From the NCBI GenBank assembly GCA_963575745.1, contig CAUYUJ010012069.1, forward strand, positions 161,679 through 225,678: a stretch of 64,000 nt of DNA, written 5' to 3'. The notes beneath the pieces are model-generated. The model ran no database searches, was not told the DNA's origin, and saw nothing but the letters and a program-made list of their open reading frames with translations. The stretch comes from Prorocentrum cordatum (taxonomy: Eukaryota > Sar > Dinophyceae > Prorocentrales > Prorocentraceae). The position numbers and the translations under genes were made by a program. Shown one piece after another: positions 40,790-52,334 of this stretch; positions within the stretch are counted from its first letter, which is position 1, and the number at the start of each line of letters is the position of its first letter.

Positions 40790-41423
40790 GTCCTCCGATC
40801 CTCCTTGTTCTCTTCGATCCTCCTCTTCCTCGATGTTCTTTCCTTCCCTCTCCTCCTCCTCCACCCCCTACTCCTCCTGTTCCTCCTCCTCCTGTTCCTG
40901 TTCCGGTTATGGTTCATGTTCCTGTTAGTCCTCTTCCTCCTCCTCCTCCACCTCCCTTTCCCCCTCCTCCTCCTCCTCCTCCTCTTTCCTCCTTTCTCCT
41001 GTTCCTCCATTCCTCCTCCTCTCCTCCTCCTCCTCACTCCTCCTCACCTCCTCCTCCCCGTTCCCTCCTCCTCTACCTCCTCCTCCTCCTGTTACTCCCT
41101 TTCCCTCCTCCTTCTCTGCTACTCCCCTCCTCCTCGATCCCACCCTCTCGATCTTCCTCCTCCGCCTCCACCACCTTCCTCTCCTCCTCCTCCCCTCTTC
41201 CCCTCCTCTTCCGCCTCCCTCCTTCCCATCCTCATCATCAGCACATCATCATAAGCAGGCAGCATCATCATCCTCTTCGATCCTCCTCCTCGATGCCCTT
41301 TCTTTCCGTTTCCTCCTCCTCCTCCTCGATCCTCCTCCTCCTCCTCATTTTTCTCCTCCTCCTTCTCCCCCTCCTCCTCCACCTTCCTCCTCCTCCTCAT
41401 TATCCTCCTCCTCTTCCTCATCG

Positions 41424-41481
<58 letters not shown>

Positions 41482-41485
41482 GTTC
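40790..41485. repeat. (TCC)n and (ATC)n block, right of the gap
   Basis: TCC repeats with GATCCTCC variants to about 41420, then an ATC run (41428-41482). Confidence 0.9.
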
Positions 41486-41559
41486 CTGTTCCTCCTGCAA
41501 AAGACCAGAAAGCGGTCCCAGCGCGAACGCCAACGCACCCCGCACCCGCTGAACAGCCG

Positions 41560-42510
41560 GAGCTACTCCAGGAATACGTACGTGAGCGCGACGGCCCGAT
41601 AGCCGAAGTACACCACCGCCCAACGCCCCAGCCCAGCCAGGGCGTTAGCGCGCCAGCTCGTCGGTGAACGCGGCCGCGGAGGCCCGCGCAGCCTCGCGCC
41701 CGAGGCTCGTCCGAACCTGGCGCGCTGTAGCCGCGTGCAGCGCCGTGCTGAGCTCAGCGCCCCAGAGTCCCATAGTGCTGCGTGGGCGCTGGCCGCGGCG
41801 TCGGCCTCCGGCCCGTCGCCGAGCAGCTGGGCGCGGCCGCGTGCGAGCCAGCGCAAATGTTATAGCGCCGCTGGCCGGTGGCGCCCAGCCGTCTCGAGGC
41901 TGAGCGGCAGCGCGCGCCAGGGGGCTCGGCCGGCGGGGTAGCGACGTCTCTTGTCGCGCTCCCCCTCCCACGCCACGGCGCCGCCCGTGCCCGCCGCCGC
42001 GGTCAGGGCGTCGGCTTCGCCGGGCACGCTGTAGCGGACTGTGACGTCCGCTAGCAGCCGCGGGCAGCCCGCCCGTTGCGCCTCCAGGTCGAGCAGCGCC
42101 GCTTCGCGGCGCGCCTGCCGCGCGGCCCCGCAGGCCTGGCAGGGCCCTGCTGGCGGGGCGTCGGCGCGGCCGCGCGCCGCGCAGCCGGGCGCCGTGCACG
42201 TCCAGATCCAGCGATCCCAAGCTGGGACATGAACCTGGCGCGCTGTCTGGAAGCCGCACTCTGCGTGAATGCGCCCCCAGACATCCTCGACGGCCCTGCT
42301 GCGCGCTTTCGTTCCTCCTCGCAGGCGCAGCCGAAGGCGTGGTGCGTCTTGCTGCAGAGGGGCTGGCCGCAGGGCTGCCCGACGCGCGCGCCCGTGCGCA
42401 GCCGGTTCTGGCGGCGGCCGTTCAATGGGGCGAGGTCTTGGCCCAGCAGCGCCCGCGCTGTGTCCAAGTAGTCGGCGTCCCCCAAGCGCTGCCCGGGCCC
42501 GCCGTTCACA
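41560..42510 (-). pseudogene. LINE C-terminal remnant (endonuclease-like region)
   Basis: The minus strand in shifting frames reads ADYLDTARALLGQDLAPLNG, RQNRLRTGARVGQPCGQPL with CSKTHHAFGCA (Cys/His knuckle), EDVWGRIHAECGFQTARQVH, LLDLEAQRAGCPRLLADVTV, AWEGERDKRRRYPAG and ALAGLGRWAVVYFGYRAVAL. This order (Cys/His knuckle, then D-x-T and a DKxxRY motif) fits the restriction-like endonuclease tail of LINE polyproteins. It is probably the same superfamily as the RT at 1-2460. At least three frame changes. Confidence 0.6.
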
Positions 42511-42719
42511 TACTGTCAGCCGGCCGCGTGGGCGCCGCCGCTGAAGCGGAGTCGCGCCCAGTCCTCGGGGCCCAAGTTGCTCAGCAAGGCCTTGTGGTTA
42601 TTTTTGTCAAGGCTACGCGTAAGCATCCCTTGGGCTTTTTTCCCGAGGCGCCTGAGCAAGCTCCCGCCAGGGCGGCAGCGGCGCTGCGAACTCGTCCTCG
42701 TCGTCAGTGGGGTCTGGCC

Positions 42720-43810
42720 TGTTCCTCATCCTCCTTCTCGATCCTCCCCCTCCTCGATCCTCCTCCTCGATCCTCCTCCTCCTCCTCCTCCTCCTGCTCT
42801 TCAATCCTCCTCCTCAATGCCCTTCCTTTCCCCTTCCTCACCCTCCTCCTCCTCCTCCTCCTCCTCCTCCTCCTCCTCCTTCTCCTCCTCGATCTTGGAT
42901 CCTCCTCCTCCTTCTCCTCGATCCTCTCCCTCCTCCTTGATCCTGGTCCTCCTCCTCCTCCTCCTCCCCTCCCCGCCTCCCTCCTCCTCCTCCCCTCCTC
43001 GCTCCTCCTCCTCCTCCGCCTTCTCACCTCCTCTCCTCCTATCTCCTCCTGTTCCTCCCTTCTTCCTCCTCCTCCTGCTCCTCTCCTCCTCGAATCCTCC
43101 CCCTCCTCGAATCCTCCTCCACCTCCTCCTTCCACCTCCCCTCCTCCTCCCTTCTTCCCCCACCTCCTCCTCCTCCTCCTCCTCCTCCTCACTCCTTCCT
43201 CCACCTTCCCTCCTCCTCCTCCTCCTCCTCCTCCTCTGGCCCCTGTTTTGGTTTCTGTTCCTGTTCCTATGCTCCTGTTTTCCAGTTCCAGTTCCTTCTC
43301 CTCCTCCTCCTCGATTCCTCCCCCTTCGATTCACCTACCTCCTTCCTCCGCCTCCTCCTCCTCCTACCTCCTCAATCCTCCCCTCTTCTTCGATCCTCCT
43401 CCTCGATGACCTTTCTTTCCCCGTCCTCCTCCTCCTCCTCCTTCTCCTCCTCCTCCTGCTCCTTTTCCTCCTCCTCTTCCTTCTCCTCTACCGCCCTCAT
43501 CGTCCTCCTCCTCCTCCTCCTTCCTCCTCCTCACTCCCCTCCCCTCCTCCTCCCCCCTCCTTTCCCTCCCCTTTCCTCTTCTCCTGTCCTCTCCCCTCTT
43601 CGATCCACCCCCACCTCGATCCTCCACCTCCTTCTCCTCTTCCTCCTTCCTCCGCGATGCCTCACTGTCCCCCTCCACCTCCGCCTCCTCCTCCTCCTCC
43701 TCCTCCTCCAACCTCCTCCCTCTCCTCCTCCTCCTCCTCTTCTTCCTCCTCCTCCTCTTCTTCCTCCTCCTCATTCGTCCTTGTCGATCCTGCTCCTCGA
43801 GCCTCCTCCT
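42720..43810. repeat. (TCC)n / GATCCTCC block
   Basis: Imperfect TCC repeats with interspersed CTCGATCC and CCTGTTCC variants. Long Ser/Pro/Leu open frames are artefacts of the repeat. Confidence 0.9.
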
Positions 43811-43930
43811 GATCGAGCGCGGTTGGAGCCCAAATGCTCCACGAGTGAGTGCCAGAGCGTACATCCCACGTTTTGAAACGGCCCCGCCCCTACGCACGGC
43901 CGTTGCACACAGCAGGCAGCAGCCAACACT
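43811..43930. other. Short unique island
   Basis: GC-rich sequence between two TCC blocks, nothing recognised. Confidence 0.4.
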
Positions 43931-44220
43931 GGATCCTCCCCCTCCTATCCCTCCTTCTTCCCCTTCTTCCTCCTCCTCCTCATCCTCCCCTCCTCCTCCT
44001 CCTCCCTCCTATCTCATCATCATCATCATCATCATCAGCATCCTCATCCTCCTTTTCCTCCTCCTGTTCCTCCTCCTCCTCCTTCTCCTCCTCTTCCTCT
44101 GCCTCCTCCTCCTCCTCCTCCTCCTCCTCCTCCTCCTCCGCCTCCTTCTCCTCTTCCTCCTCCTCCTCCTCCTCCTCCTCCTCCTCCCATTCCTCCTCCT
44201 CCTCCTCGTCCTCGTCGTTC
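43931..44220. repeat. (TCC)n / (ATC)n block
   Basis: TCC repeats flanking an ATC run at 44011-44040. Confidence 0.9.
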
Positions 44221-45535
44221 TGCCTATTGATCCCTCTCATCCTCCGTCACGACCTCGTCCTTCGTGGTCGTGGTCGTTGTCGTGGTGGTCGTCGACGTAG
44301 ACCGACGTTTCTGAAAGTCTTCGTGCCTCTGGAGGCGGCCCTGAACTTCTGACCAGAATGTACCTGAGGAGGGGTCTCGAGGATGGACGACCCCGTGCCT
44401 TCCCCCCCGCCCCTTTGCGTCCTTGCTGTGTTGCATCCGTACCCTCACGGATACTTCTCTGAGCTTATATGTCCAAATTATTGTCCTTACCATTGCCCCC
44501 CCCCAAAAAATCCGCGCGCTTCTCCCGTTCTCCGATCCCTCCCCTTCCCTTCCGTCCCTCGCTTCCCCACTCTCAGCGACTACACCATATGAATCATGTT
44601 TCTATTATGCTCTCCTCCCTCGCCTGAGTCCGTTAAGCAGATATTCGGCCCTCCCCGCGTACTGCACTCACACACAAGGTTCCAAACACTGGTGTTCCTT
44701 ATGTGCTTGTTGGCTGTCTTTCTCACTGTTGTATGAAACATGTGCAATTATTTTCGGTCCTTCGATGTGCTGCTCCCGCTGCAGCGCTAGCCTAACTTTA
44801 GGATCGGCGCGTTGCTCCCGTCGTTCAGACTGGCGCTCCCACCCCAGCGCGGGCCATTTTTCTGAATCAGAGACCTTCCTCAACGTTGTCGCCTCCCCTC
44901 TTTTCCCTTCTCCACCTTTCCCTGGCCTTCCTGCTCCTCCCGCTCCTTCCACTCATGTTCCCGCTGCTGCTGCTGCTCGTCCTCGTCCTCCTGTTCCTTC
45001 CTCATCCTCCTCCTTTTCCTCCTGCTCTTCTCCTGCTCATCCGTTATATCCTCCTCCTCCTCCTCCTCCTCCTCTTCCCCCTCCTCCTGTTCCTATGTAC
45101 GCAATTTCCCCCTTTCCGATCGCGCATAACATATAAAGGAGCCTTTTGGGGATTTCCGGGTCCGCTACGACACGCGTCCGCGGATAGAGAGAACTCGAGT
45201 TTTTGCGTCGGCGGCTTGGCAGTGACTGCGCTGGCGGAAAAGCAAATGTTGGACGAGCAAAAGCGAATTAGGCCGCGATGCACGAGGGGAGAAAGAGAGG
45301 CGCCCGGCGACGGCGGGGAGGAGGAAGTCGGGCCCGCTCACAGCGGGGCCAGGCGGCGGCGGGGGGCGGCGCCGGGCGGGGGACCCAGCGGCGGCGCGGC
45401 GGCAGCTGGGGTGGGGGGGAGGCCGGCCAGGCAACCGACGGAGGAAGGTGCCTGGGGTGGAGCAGCGCCCAGCGTGGGCGGGTGTCGAAGTAGAACGGTG
45501 CGCGCGAGTAAGACGCCAAGGGCGCCGAGGTCGCG
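44221..45535. other. No gene recognised; TCC repeats at 44960-45100
   Basis: Mixed sequence with TCC-rich stretches at 44960-45100. Open frames lack motifs. 45160-45530 is very GC-rich. Confidence 0.45.
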
Positions 45536-46480
45536 GGTGACCTGCGAGGCAGCCCGGGTGCAGGCAGTGCGGGACCGCCTCGAGTAAGAGGGGTCGGCCT
45601 GAAAGCCAGGCAAGGCGAGACGAGCGGAAGGGGGGAGCGAAAGCGGCGAGGCGAGCCGGGCAAGAGCCAGGCGGGAAGGCGGAAGGCCTGCAGTCCGGCG
45701 GGGAGCGGGTGGTCACAGGGACACCGAGGAGGTGCGTGCGCCAGTGAGCAGGGAGCGCCCGGCGGGGAGCTCGGGGAGGGGGCGCGGGCCGGCTGGCCAA
45801 GAACGCCCGAGGCAGGGGGCAGAGGGCGGAGGCTGCGGGCGGGCGGCCCGGCGTCAAAACCTGCAAAAGGCCACGCACCGAGGAGTCGAGGTCAGCTGTG
45901 ACCTGCGAGGCGCCCAGCGGCGGCAAGGGCAGGCGCCTCCGCCCAGACGGCGGCGAGAGGGAAGGGGCAGACGCTCCTGCAGGGGAGCAGGGCGTGGCAA
46001 GCAAGGCGGGACGGGCGGAAGGGGGGGCAGAGGCGGCGAGGCCCGCCGGGCCACGAGCCAGGCGGGGGAGGCAGGAGGCCCGCAGTCCGGCAGAGAGCAA
46101 ACGGACCCGGAAGGGGAACCGAGGAGGTGCGCCAGAGAACAGGAGCGCCCAGCAGGGAGCGCGGGGAGGGGGCGCGGGCCGGCTGGCCGAGAACGCCCAA
46201 GGCAGAGAGCGGAGGCTGCGGGCGAAGCGGCCCAGCGCCAAAAACCTGCAAAAGGCCACGCGCCGAGGAGCCGAGGTCAGCCGTGACCTGCGAGTCGGCC
46301 GGCGGCGGCGAGGGCAGGCACCTCCGCCCAGGCGGCAGGGGCGAGGGGGAAGGGGCGGAAGCTCCCACGGGGGAACACGGCGGGGCAAGGCGGCAAGACC
46401 AGCCTGTGCCCCGCCCAGGACGGCAGGCGGGACGGCCAACGGACCGCCCAAGAACGGGGAAGGCGCGAGGCCCGCAAGGA
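45536..46480. repeat. About 360-385-bp GC-rich tandem repeat, about 2.5 copies
   Basis: Landmarks recur: GTGACCTGCGAG at about 45537, 45898 and 46281; CTGCAAAAGGCCACGC at 45861 and 46246; GGGCGCGGGCCGGCTGGCC at about 45780 and 46168. Pro/Ala/Arg-rich frames are open on both strands, as expected from the composition. Confidence 0.85.
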
Positions 46481-46794
46481 CAAGGACTCAGGAGTGCTCA
46501 ACAGATGAAGCAACGGTGGAGGGACCAGCGCACCCAGGGGCTGCCACCGCAGGGGGCAAGCAAGGGCGGTGGAGTGCCCATCGCGAAGGTGTCGTGAGGT
46601 GATAGCGTCGACCAGGCAACGCCACGGGGGTAACGCCCAGGTCTGGGCAGGAGGGGGGGACGCGCCGAACTGGTGTACAGAACTTTGACAAGCGGGCCAG
46701 CCGCTGGCGGCGGGCCTGGTGGGCAGTGCAGGGCAGTGGGAAGGGATGAGTGGGAGGGGTAGGATGTCAGATATGGCGCGAGCGCACCTAGCTT

Positions 46795-46985
46795 GATCCC
46801 TCTTCCTATCCCTCCTCCCTTCTTCTTCCTCCTCCCTTCCCCTCCTTCGCTCCCCCTTTCCCCTCCGCTTCCCCGTTTCTCCCATCCCTCCGCTCCGCCT
46901 CTCCATCCCGCCCTCCCTCTGAATCCTCCCCTCCCACGTTTCCCCCCCCCCCCCCCCCTCTTCCTCCCCTTCCTCCAGGGAGGAC
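46795..46985. repeat. TCCC-rich low-complexity tract
   Basis: CCTCCCTTC and CCCCTTTCCCC motifs with a C-run at about 46941-46957. Confidence 0.8.
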
Positions 46986-47256
46986 GATGAGGAGGGCAGG
47001 GGTGGGACGGTGCAGGAGCAGGGGTAGGATGGTAGCGTGGGAGGACGAGGAAGCCAAACGTCTCAGAAGAAGAATCTCTGGTGACAACCGCGATCGCCGG
47101 ACGGCCGTGCCGTGGCGAAGGTGGGCTCAACCGCCACTCGGGCAGCGCGAGCCGTCTCGAGATGATCGTCGGGCATGTGCGGAGATGCAGCAAAACTGGC
47201 AATATATAACAGCACATGTAAGAGAGTCAAGCGGGCTACGGTCAGGAAATTTGCAT

Positions 47257-47289
47257 AGCGTGTCGCCGCGGCAGCCGCGGCCACACGCT
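47257..47289. other. Hairpin, 15-bp stem
   Basis: AGCGTGTCGCCGCGG-CAG-CCGCGGCCACACGCT: the arms pair with one mismatch. AGCGTGTCGC recurs at about 47312. Confidence 0.6.
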
Positions 47290-47942
47290 ACATATGCCGT
47301 TCGAACGGATAGCGTGTCGCTCCGCTCCGCGGGGCGGGAGGATCGGAAAAGGCTCGCGACGTGGACGCCTGGGGATCGCGAAACGGATAGCATGCCGCGC
47401 CGAGGCGCGGTGGGCCAGAATCGGCGGAGCGACGGTGAGTCCGAAATCCTCGTCGACCGTGGTTCATTATGATGAAATGGTGAGCCGATCTTCGTTATCT
47501 GTAGATGATAATTCCCTGTGGATTATTGTCCTGTGGATGGATCGGGTTCGCCCCCCCTCCCGTTCCGCCGCATTATTATCATTCCGGAGTAATGGATCCG
47601 GGAACAGTATTCCAACATAAACAACCAGGGTTGTTCTCAGTCCAGACCCTCGTCTCCCCACTCCATTCTTTTCATGCCGAAATAATGAACCAGAGTCTGT
47701 CATCCCCAGAACATTATGACACCCAAAGTATGATATTCTAGAGAGAACGGACTGGGGCCAATATTCGAACTTAATGAATCACAGTCTGGAGCCTGGGGGG
47801 TGGGGGGACAAATAATTATCACCATTCTGGAATAGTGAATCCAGATTCATCATTCCAGGCTTTAGCTCAGGCGACGCCCCCCAGGCTTTGTAATTATCAT
47901 GCCAAAAAAAGGACCTGGGTTCGTCATTCTTTGGAGTCCCGA

Positions 47943-48122
47943 AACGGTGCGGTGACAGACCGTGCGGTGACCTCGAAATCCCCCAAGACCTCACCGCACG
48001 GTCCGTCACCGCACGGTTTTGGGACCGCGGATGCCCCAGTCGCCCGAGACGTCCTCGGAGAACGACCCGAGTCCCAAAACCGTGCGGTGACCCCGAATCC
48101 CCACCGGCTCACCGCACGGTGT
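47943..48122. repeat. Cluster of six ACCGTGCGGTGA elements in hairpin arrangement
   Basis: Three forward copies (about 47944, 47959 and 48078; the first with one base changed) and three reverse TCACCGCACGGT copies (about 47990, 48005 and 48109). The first four form one large inverted repeat; the last two form a second hairpin. Both groups are preceded by GAGTCCC(A/G)AAAC. Confidence 0.8.
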
Positions 48123-48553
48123 GGCCACCACCCCGTTTGGGGGCCCCCGATATTCCCTGATAATCACGAACCCGATGTATGTTCCGGAAAGAATGACACG
48201 GGGTCAATACTCGAAGATAATGAATCCAATTCTGGAGCCCAAGGGCTAGAAGAAAATACATATAAACACGACTCCTGAACAGTAAGCCCAAATTCATCAT
48301 TCTGGGGTTCCGAAGATCTCTCCCCCCGAGCATTATACACACGTTTCTATAATGTTCCAGGAAAGACAAAATGAACCCCAATTAATATTCCCAGAACGTT
48401 TTAAGCCCATGCGTATAATGATCCGGGGGGAACATTCTGAACCCCAGTCATTATTCTCCGAACATTATGCACCCAAGTTGACATCTGTTTGCGGTCCATC
48501 CTGGGCGGAGCGACATGTTATCCAGAAGTTCCCGTCCGTAAGAGAGTCAAGCG

Positions 48554-48999
48554 TGCCTTCTAGGAGGACGAGGCTAGATGGGAAAGAGCAAGGCCGAATG
48601 CAAGGCAAGGAGGCCGCGAGGGGGAAAATCGCAGAGCGCAGTCCGCCGCGGAATCGAAGAGGCAGGCGAAGCGATGCTCCCATTTCCAGGCTGTTCCAGA
48701 GCAAAGCTCGCTGCAACTCCAAAGATCACAATCCTCGTGGCCGTGGTCCTTGGTCGCCGCCGCGACCGCCGCCGCAAACTGCAACCGCAAACGCATCCGC
48801 CGCCTCCTCCTCCGCCGCCGCCGCTGCCGCCGACGTCGCCGTCCAGAAGCAGCGCTCGCCGCACTTCCGAATATCATGCTCCTCCAACGCTACCGGCGGC
48901 GTGGGAGGAGCAGGAGGAGGGGGATGATGAGGAAGTGGAAAGAGGAGAAAGAGGAGAAAGGAGAGAAGGAGAGAAGGAGGAGGATGACCAGGAGGAGGA
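48554..48999. other. No gene recognised
   Basis: Overlapping frames on both strands without motifs. CCGCCG and GAGGAGAAAGG low-complexity stretches at 48790-49005. Confidence 0.4.
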
Positions 49000-50545
49000 G
49001 GACAAGTGCAAACCCAAGACTCATCATCGACATTGCAATACAACCTCCCTCCAAGTTTCCCCCTCATATGCCACGTGCAAAGTTTCATTTCCACGGATGG
49101 AATGCAACCGTTTGAAAGTCCTGAGCTGCGCAGGAACACCAATCCTGTGACTTCCAATGTAACTGTTGCGTCCTGGCAGTCCCACACCGTTCCAAAACAC
49201 CAATTCTGAGACGGTAGCCATGGGAATCCTTGAAACCGCTGCGACTTGTTGAGACGAGCGTGCCCGCTGCAAAAGAGAATACCACATGTTCAAAAGAAGC
49301 CACCTCCATCCGTGAAGACCTTGCAACTCTTTAGAACGAATGTGCGCGGCGCTAAGGCGAGAAAAACAGTTCGAAAGCGGCCCGCCCTTCATCTGTGAAA
49401 CTCATGCAACTTATCAAGACGAATGTGCGCGGCGCTTAGGCGAGAACCACAGCTTGACAGCGTACTGCCCTCCATCCGTGAAGGCCTTCCACCAAAAACG
49501 ACTGTGCGCGGCGCTAACGCGGAACAGCATTTTGAAATAGGACCGCCCTCCATCGGTGAAGCTCTTGTACATGTTTAACACGAATGTGCGCTTCAAGATC
49601 ATGCATAGTGCGGAAATCTCAGGCGAAACGCCCGGCCCGCTCTACCGACACGCCTCGGTGTGCGACGGGGAAATGTTATTTATAGAAGGGAAAGGAGGAA
49701 TGAGGAGGAGGAGGAGGAGGAGGAGGAGGAGGAGGGAGGAGGAGAGAGAAGAGGTGGAGGAGGAGGAGGACAAATTTCAACCCAAGACCCATTAACGATA
49801 TTGCAATAAACCCGCCCTCAAAGCTTCTCTGTTATATGCCCCATACACGTTTTAATTTCCGCGGATGGAAGACACTCGATTGAAAGTCCTGAGCTGTGCA
49901 GAAGAGTACTGCTGGCACTTCAACGCCGTGAAGCACCAATACGTCTTGACGATTCTGAACCGTGCCCCGTGCTGGAACAGCTTTCCTGGGACTTCAACAC
50001 CGTGAATCAACGTAAGTGTTGCGACCGGGCAAGCCCACACCGTTCCAAAACACCATTTCTGAGACGGTAACCATGGGAACATCTGAAGCCGCTGCGATTT
50101 GTTAAGACGAGTGTGCGCGGTGCTGAAGAGAAAACCACATGCTGAAAACAAGCCACCCTCCATCCGTGACCTTGCAACTCTTTAGAAAGAATGTGAACGG
50201 CGTTAAGGCGAGAAAAATAGTTCGAAAGCGGCCCGCCCTCCATCCGTGAAGCTTCTGCACTTTGTTAAGACGAGTGTGCGCGGAGCTAAAGCGAGAACCA
50301 CAACTTGACAGCGTACTGCCCTCCATCCGTGAAGGCCTTCCACCAAAAAACGACTGTGCGCGGCGCTAACGCGGAACAGCATTTTGAAATTGGACCGCCC
50401 TCCATCGGTGAAGCTCTTGCACATGTTTAGCACGAATGTGCGCTTCAAGATCATGCATAGTGCGGAAGTCTCAGGCGAAACGCCCGGCCTGCTCTACCCA
50501 CACGCCTCGGTGTGCGACGGGGAAGTGTTATTTATAAAAGGGGAA
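49000..50545. repeat. Duplicated block of about 0.8 kb with internal sub-repeats
   Basis: Copy 1 (about 49000-49700) and copy 2 (about 49766-50545) share starts (GGACAA...CAACCCAAGAC), middles (GAAAGTCCTGAGCTG) and near-identical ends (GGCGCTAACGCGGAACAGC, CGCCTCGGTGTGCGACGGGG). The offset is about 770 bp at the left and 850 bp at the right. Inside, sub-repeats of about 85-90 bp carry CCCTCCATCCGTGAAG and CGAATGTGCGCGGCGCTAA. Confidence 0.8.
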
Positions 50546-50559
50546 GGAAAGGAGGAGAA

Positions 50560-51130
50560 GGAGGAGGAGGAGCAGGAGGAGGGAGGAGGAGGAGGAGGAG
50601 GATTAGCGTAGGCACGGATGCCCACAGCGTCAGGCGCCAGGCAGAGGCGCTCGAGGAGAGGAGGAAGAAGTAGCCAGGAAGAAGATTCACAAGGTGAACC
50701 TCTACTCCAATCCCTCGCCTCCACTCTCGTCCCCGGCCTCCTCGTTCACTCCCTCTCGCCCGTCCTCCTCCCTCTCCTCCTCCTCCTCGGTCCACCTCGA
50801 TCCTTCTCGTCTTCCTCTTCCTCCTCCTCCTCCTCCTCCTTCTCCTCTCTCCTCCTCGATTAGCGGTCCTCGATCCTCGTCATCCTCCTTCTACTCCTCC
50901 TCCATGATCCTCGATCCTCGATCCTCGTCCTACTCCTGATTCTCTTCCTCTTCCTCATTGATCCTCGATCCTCCTCTCCTCCTCGCTTCCCCATCCTTCT
51001 CCACATCTCTCCTCCCCCCACATCTCTCCTCCTCTCTTCTTCTGCTCCTCCTCCGCCTTCTCCTCCAGTCCTTCCGCCTCCTCCTCCTCCGCCGCCGTCG
51101 CCTTCGTGTTCGCCTTGTGTGCGATCGCTG
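50560..51130. repeat. GAGGA and TCCTCC/GATCCTCG low-complexity tracts
   Basis: A purine-rich GGAGGA run (50550-50610) followed by pyrimidine-rich TCC and GATCCTCG repeats (50690-51100). Confidence 0.8.
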
Positions 51131-52330
51131 CCCGGGCGCGGCCGCTGAGGAGTACGCCCACGGCACGCGGGAGGCGTCTGGGCTTTGCCCAGCTCGCCCG
51201 CCGGCGACTTGCGGGGCGCCGCGAAGGAGCAAGCAGGCAACTGGCTTTCTATCCATTTTCGTTGGCTCGTTTGTTGCCAAACCGCACCGACTGCTACAAT
51301 CGAGGATTGACGGATCACGCTTTAAAAAAATCCTTGTCGTGAAAACTGATAGGGGCACTCTACGCGCGCACGGCACCGCGATCCGAGTGGACCCGAGCGG
51401 GGTAGCAAATCGACGCCCAAAAGCAAACGAATGCATCTGGCAGGACGCACGTCGATTAGCCAAATCGACTGGGGACTGCAGCGTCACTCTCGAATAAAAA
51501 TATCGAGAGGACCGATGCAACATCTTTACGTCGGCTTGTCTGGGTGGGCGCTCTGTCAATGCCCGATACACTGATTTGCGCATGCTCTGGCACAGCCCGA
51601 GATGCTTCGCGCCCTGAGGGCGCTCAAGCCGTCCGCGGCCCTCTTCCCTCTTGTCCGAGGAGGCGGAGGAGGAGGCGGAGGAGGAGCTCTTTCGGGTCAA
51701 TGTCTACTCTGCTCGACGGCAGCGCCGCTTTGGCGCGACCACAACTTGGACCCGCTGCGCCGCAGGTCAAACCATTTGTTGTCTGGCCGACAGGCTGCAG
51801 CTCCCGATCCGGCCCGCACGCCCTGCATACCGCGGCCGCTAAGCCCCAAGGGGCCAGTTGCTCCCTGGGGATCCCGCCTCGCGTCTCCGACGGATGACGA
51901 CTGCACACCGCGGCCGCCAGGCCACCCAAAAGGCCTTGGGGATCCTGCTTCGCGTTCTCGAGCGGGAACCCCTTAAAGCATGCTTGTCTGTCTGCTTGCT
52001 TGTTTGGTTTCTTCAGGTTGGTAGCGTCTCAAGGGCTGGTGTTCTTGCTTTCGCCGCAGTCTGGGCTCGTCAGGCTTGAGTCCCAGGCTGGCTGTGCCCC
52101 CGCGCGCCACCTGTAGACAGGAAGGCCACCTGGTTGTTTTTAGGTACCAGGCTTCACAGAAACGCGCTTACGGGGACAATTTCTCTCTCCTCTGCGTAAG
52201 TAGAATTAGCACGGAGCTAAAGGGATGTGGCATCACATTTTGGATTCCCCTGTGGAAGTTCGAGCACAAGACCATAAACTCCGAGCTGATAGGTTTCGCG
52301 TTTCGCTGGAGAGCAGGAGAACAACCTATC
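51131..52330. other. No gene recognised
   Basis: Some of this may be the decayed 5' part of the copia remnant that follows, but no gag, protease or integrase motif was found. A GGAGGCGGAGG run lies at 51655-51690. Confidence 0.4.
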
Positions 52331-52334
52331 AGTC

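Larger units (their letters stand above)
47218..48553. repeat. AT-richer segment bounded by a 16-bp direct repeat
   Basis: GTAAGAGAGTCAAGCG occurs at 47218-47233 and 48538-48553. The inside is less GC-rich than its flanks and contains many degenerate units of the type CCAGAACATTATG, AATGAATCCAGATTCATCATTCC and CATTATTCTCCGAACATTATG, plus hairpins at 47257-47289 and 47943-48122. No coding motif found. Confidence 0.6.

Noticed and set aside
39580-43900. Plus-strand Ser/Leu/Pro-rich proteins in the TCC blocks
   Set aside because: Microsatellite translation; one runs through the N gap.
45165-46451. 428-codon Pro/Arg-rich minus frame
   Set aside because: It lies over the 360-385-bp GC-rich tandem repeat, and equally long frames exist on the other strand.
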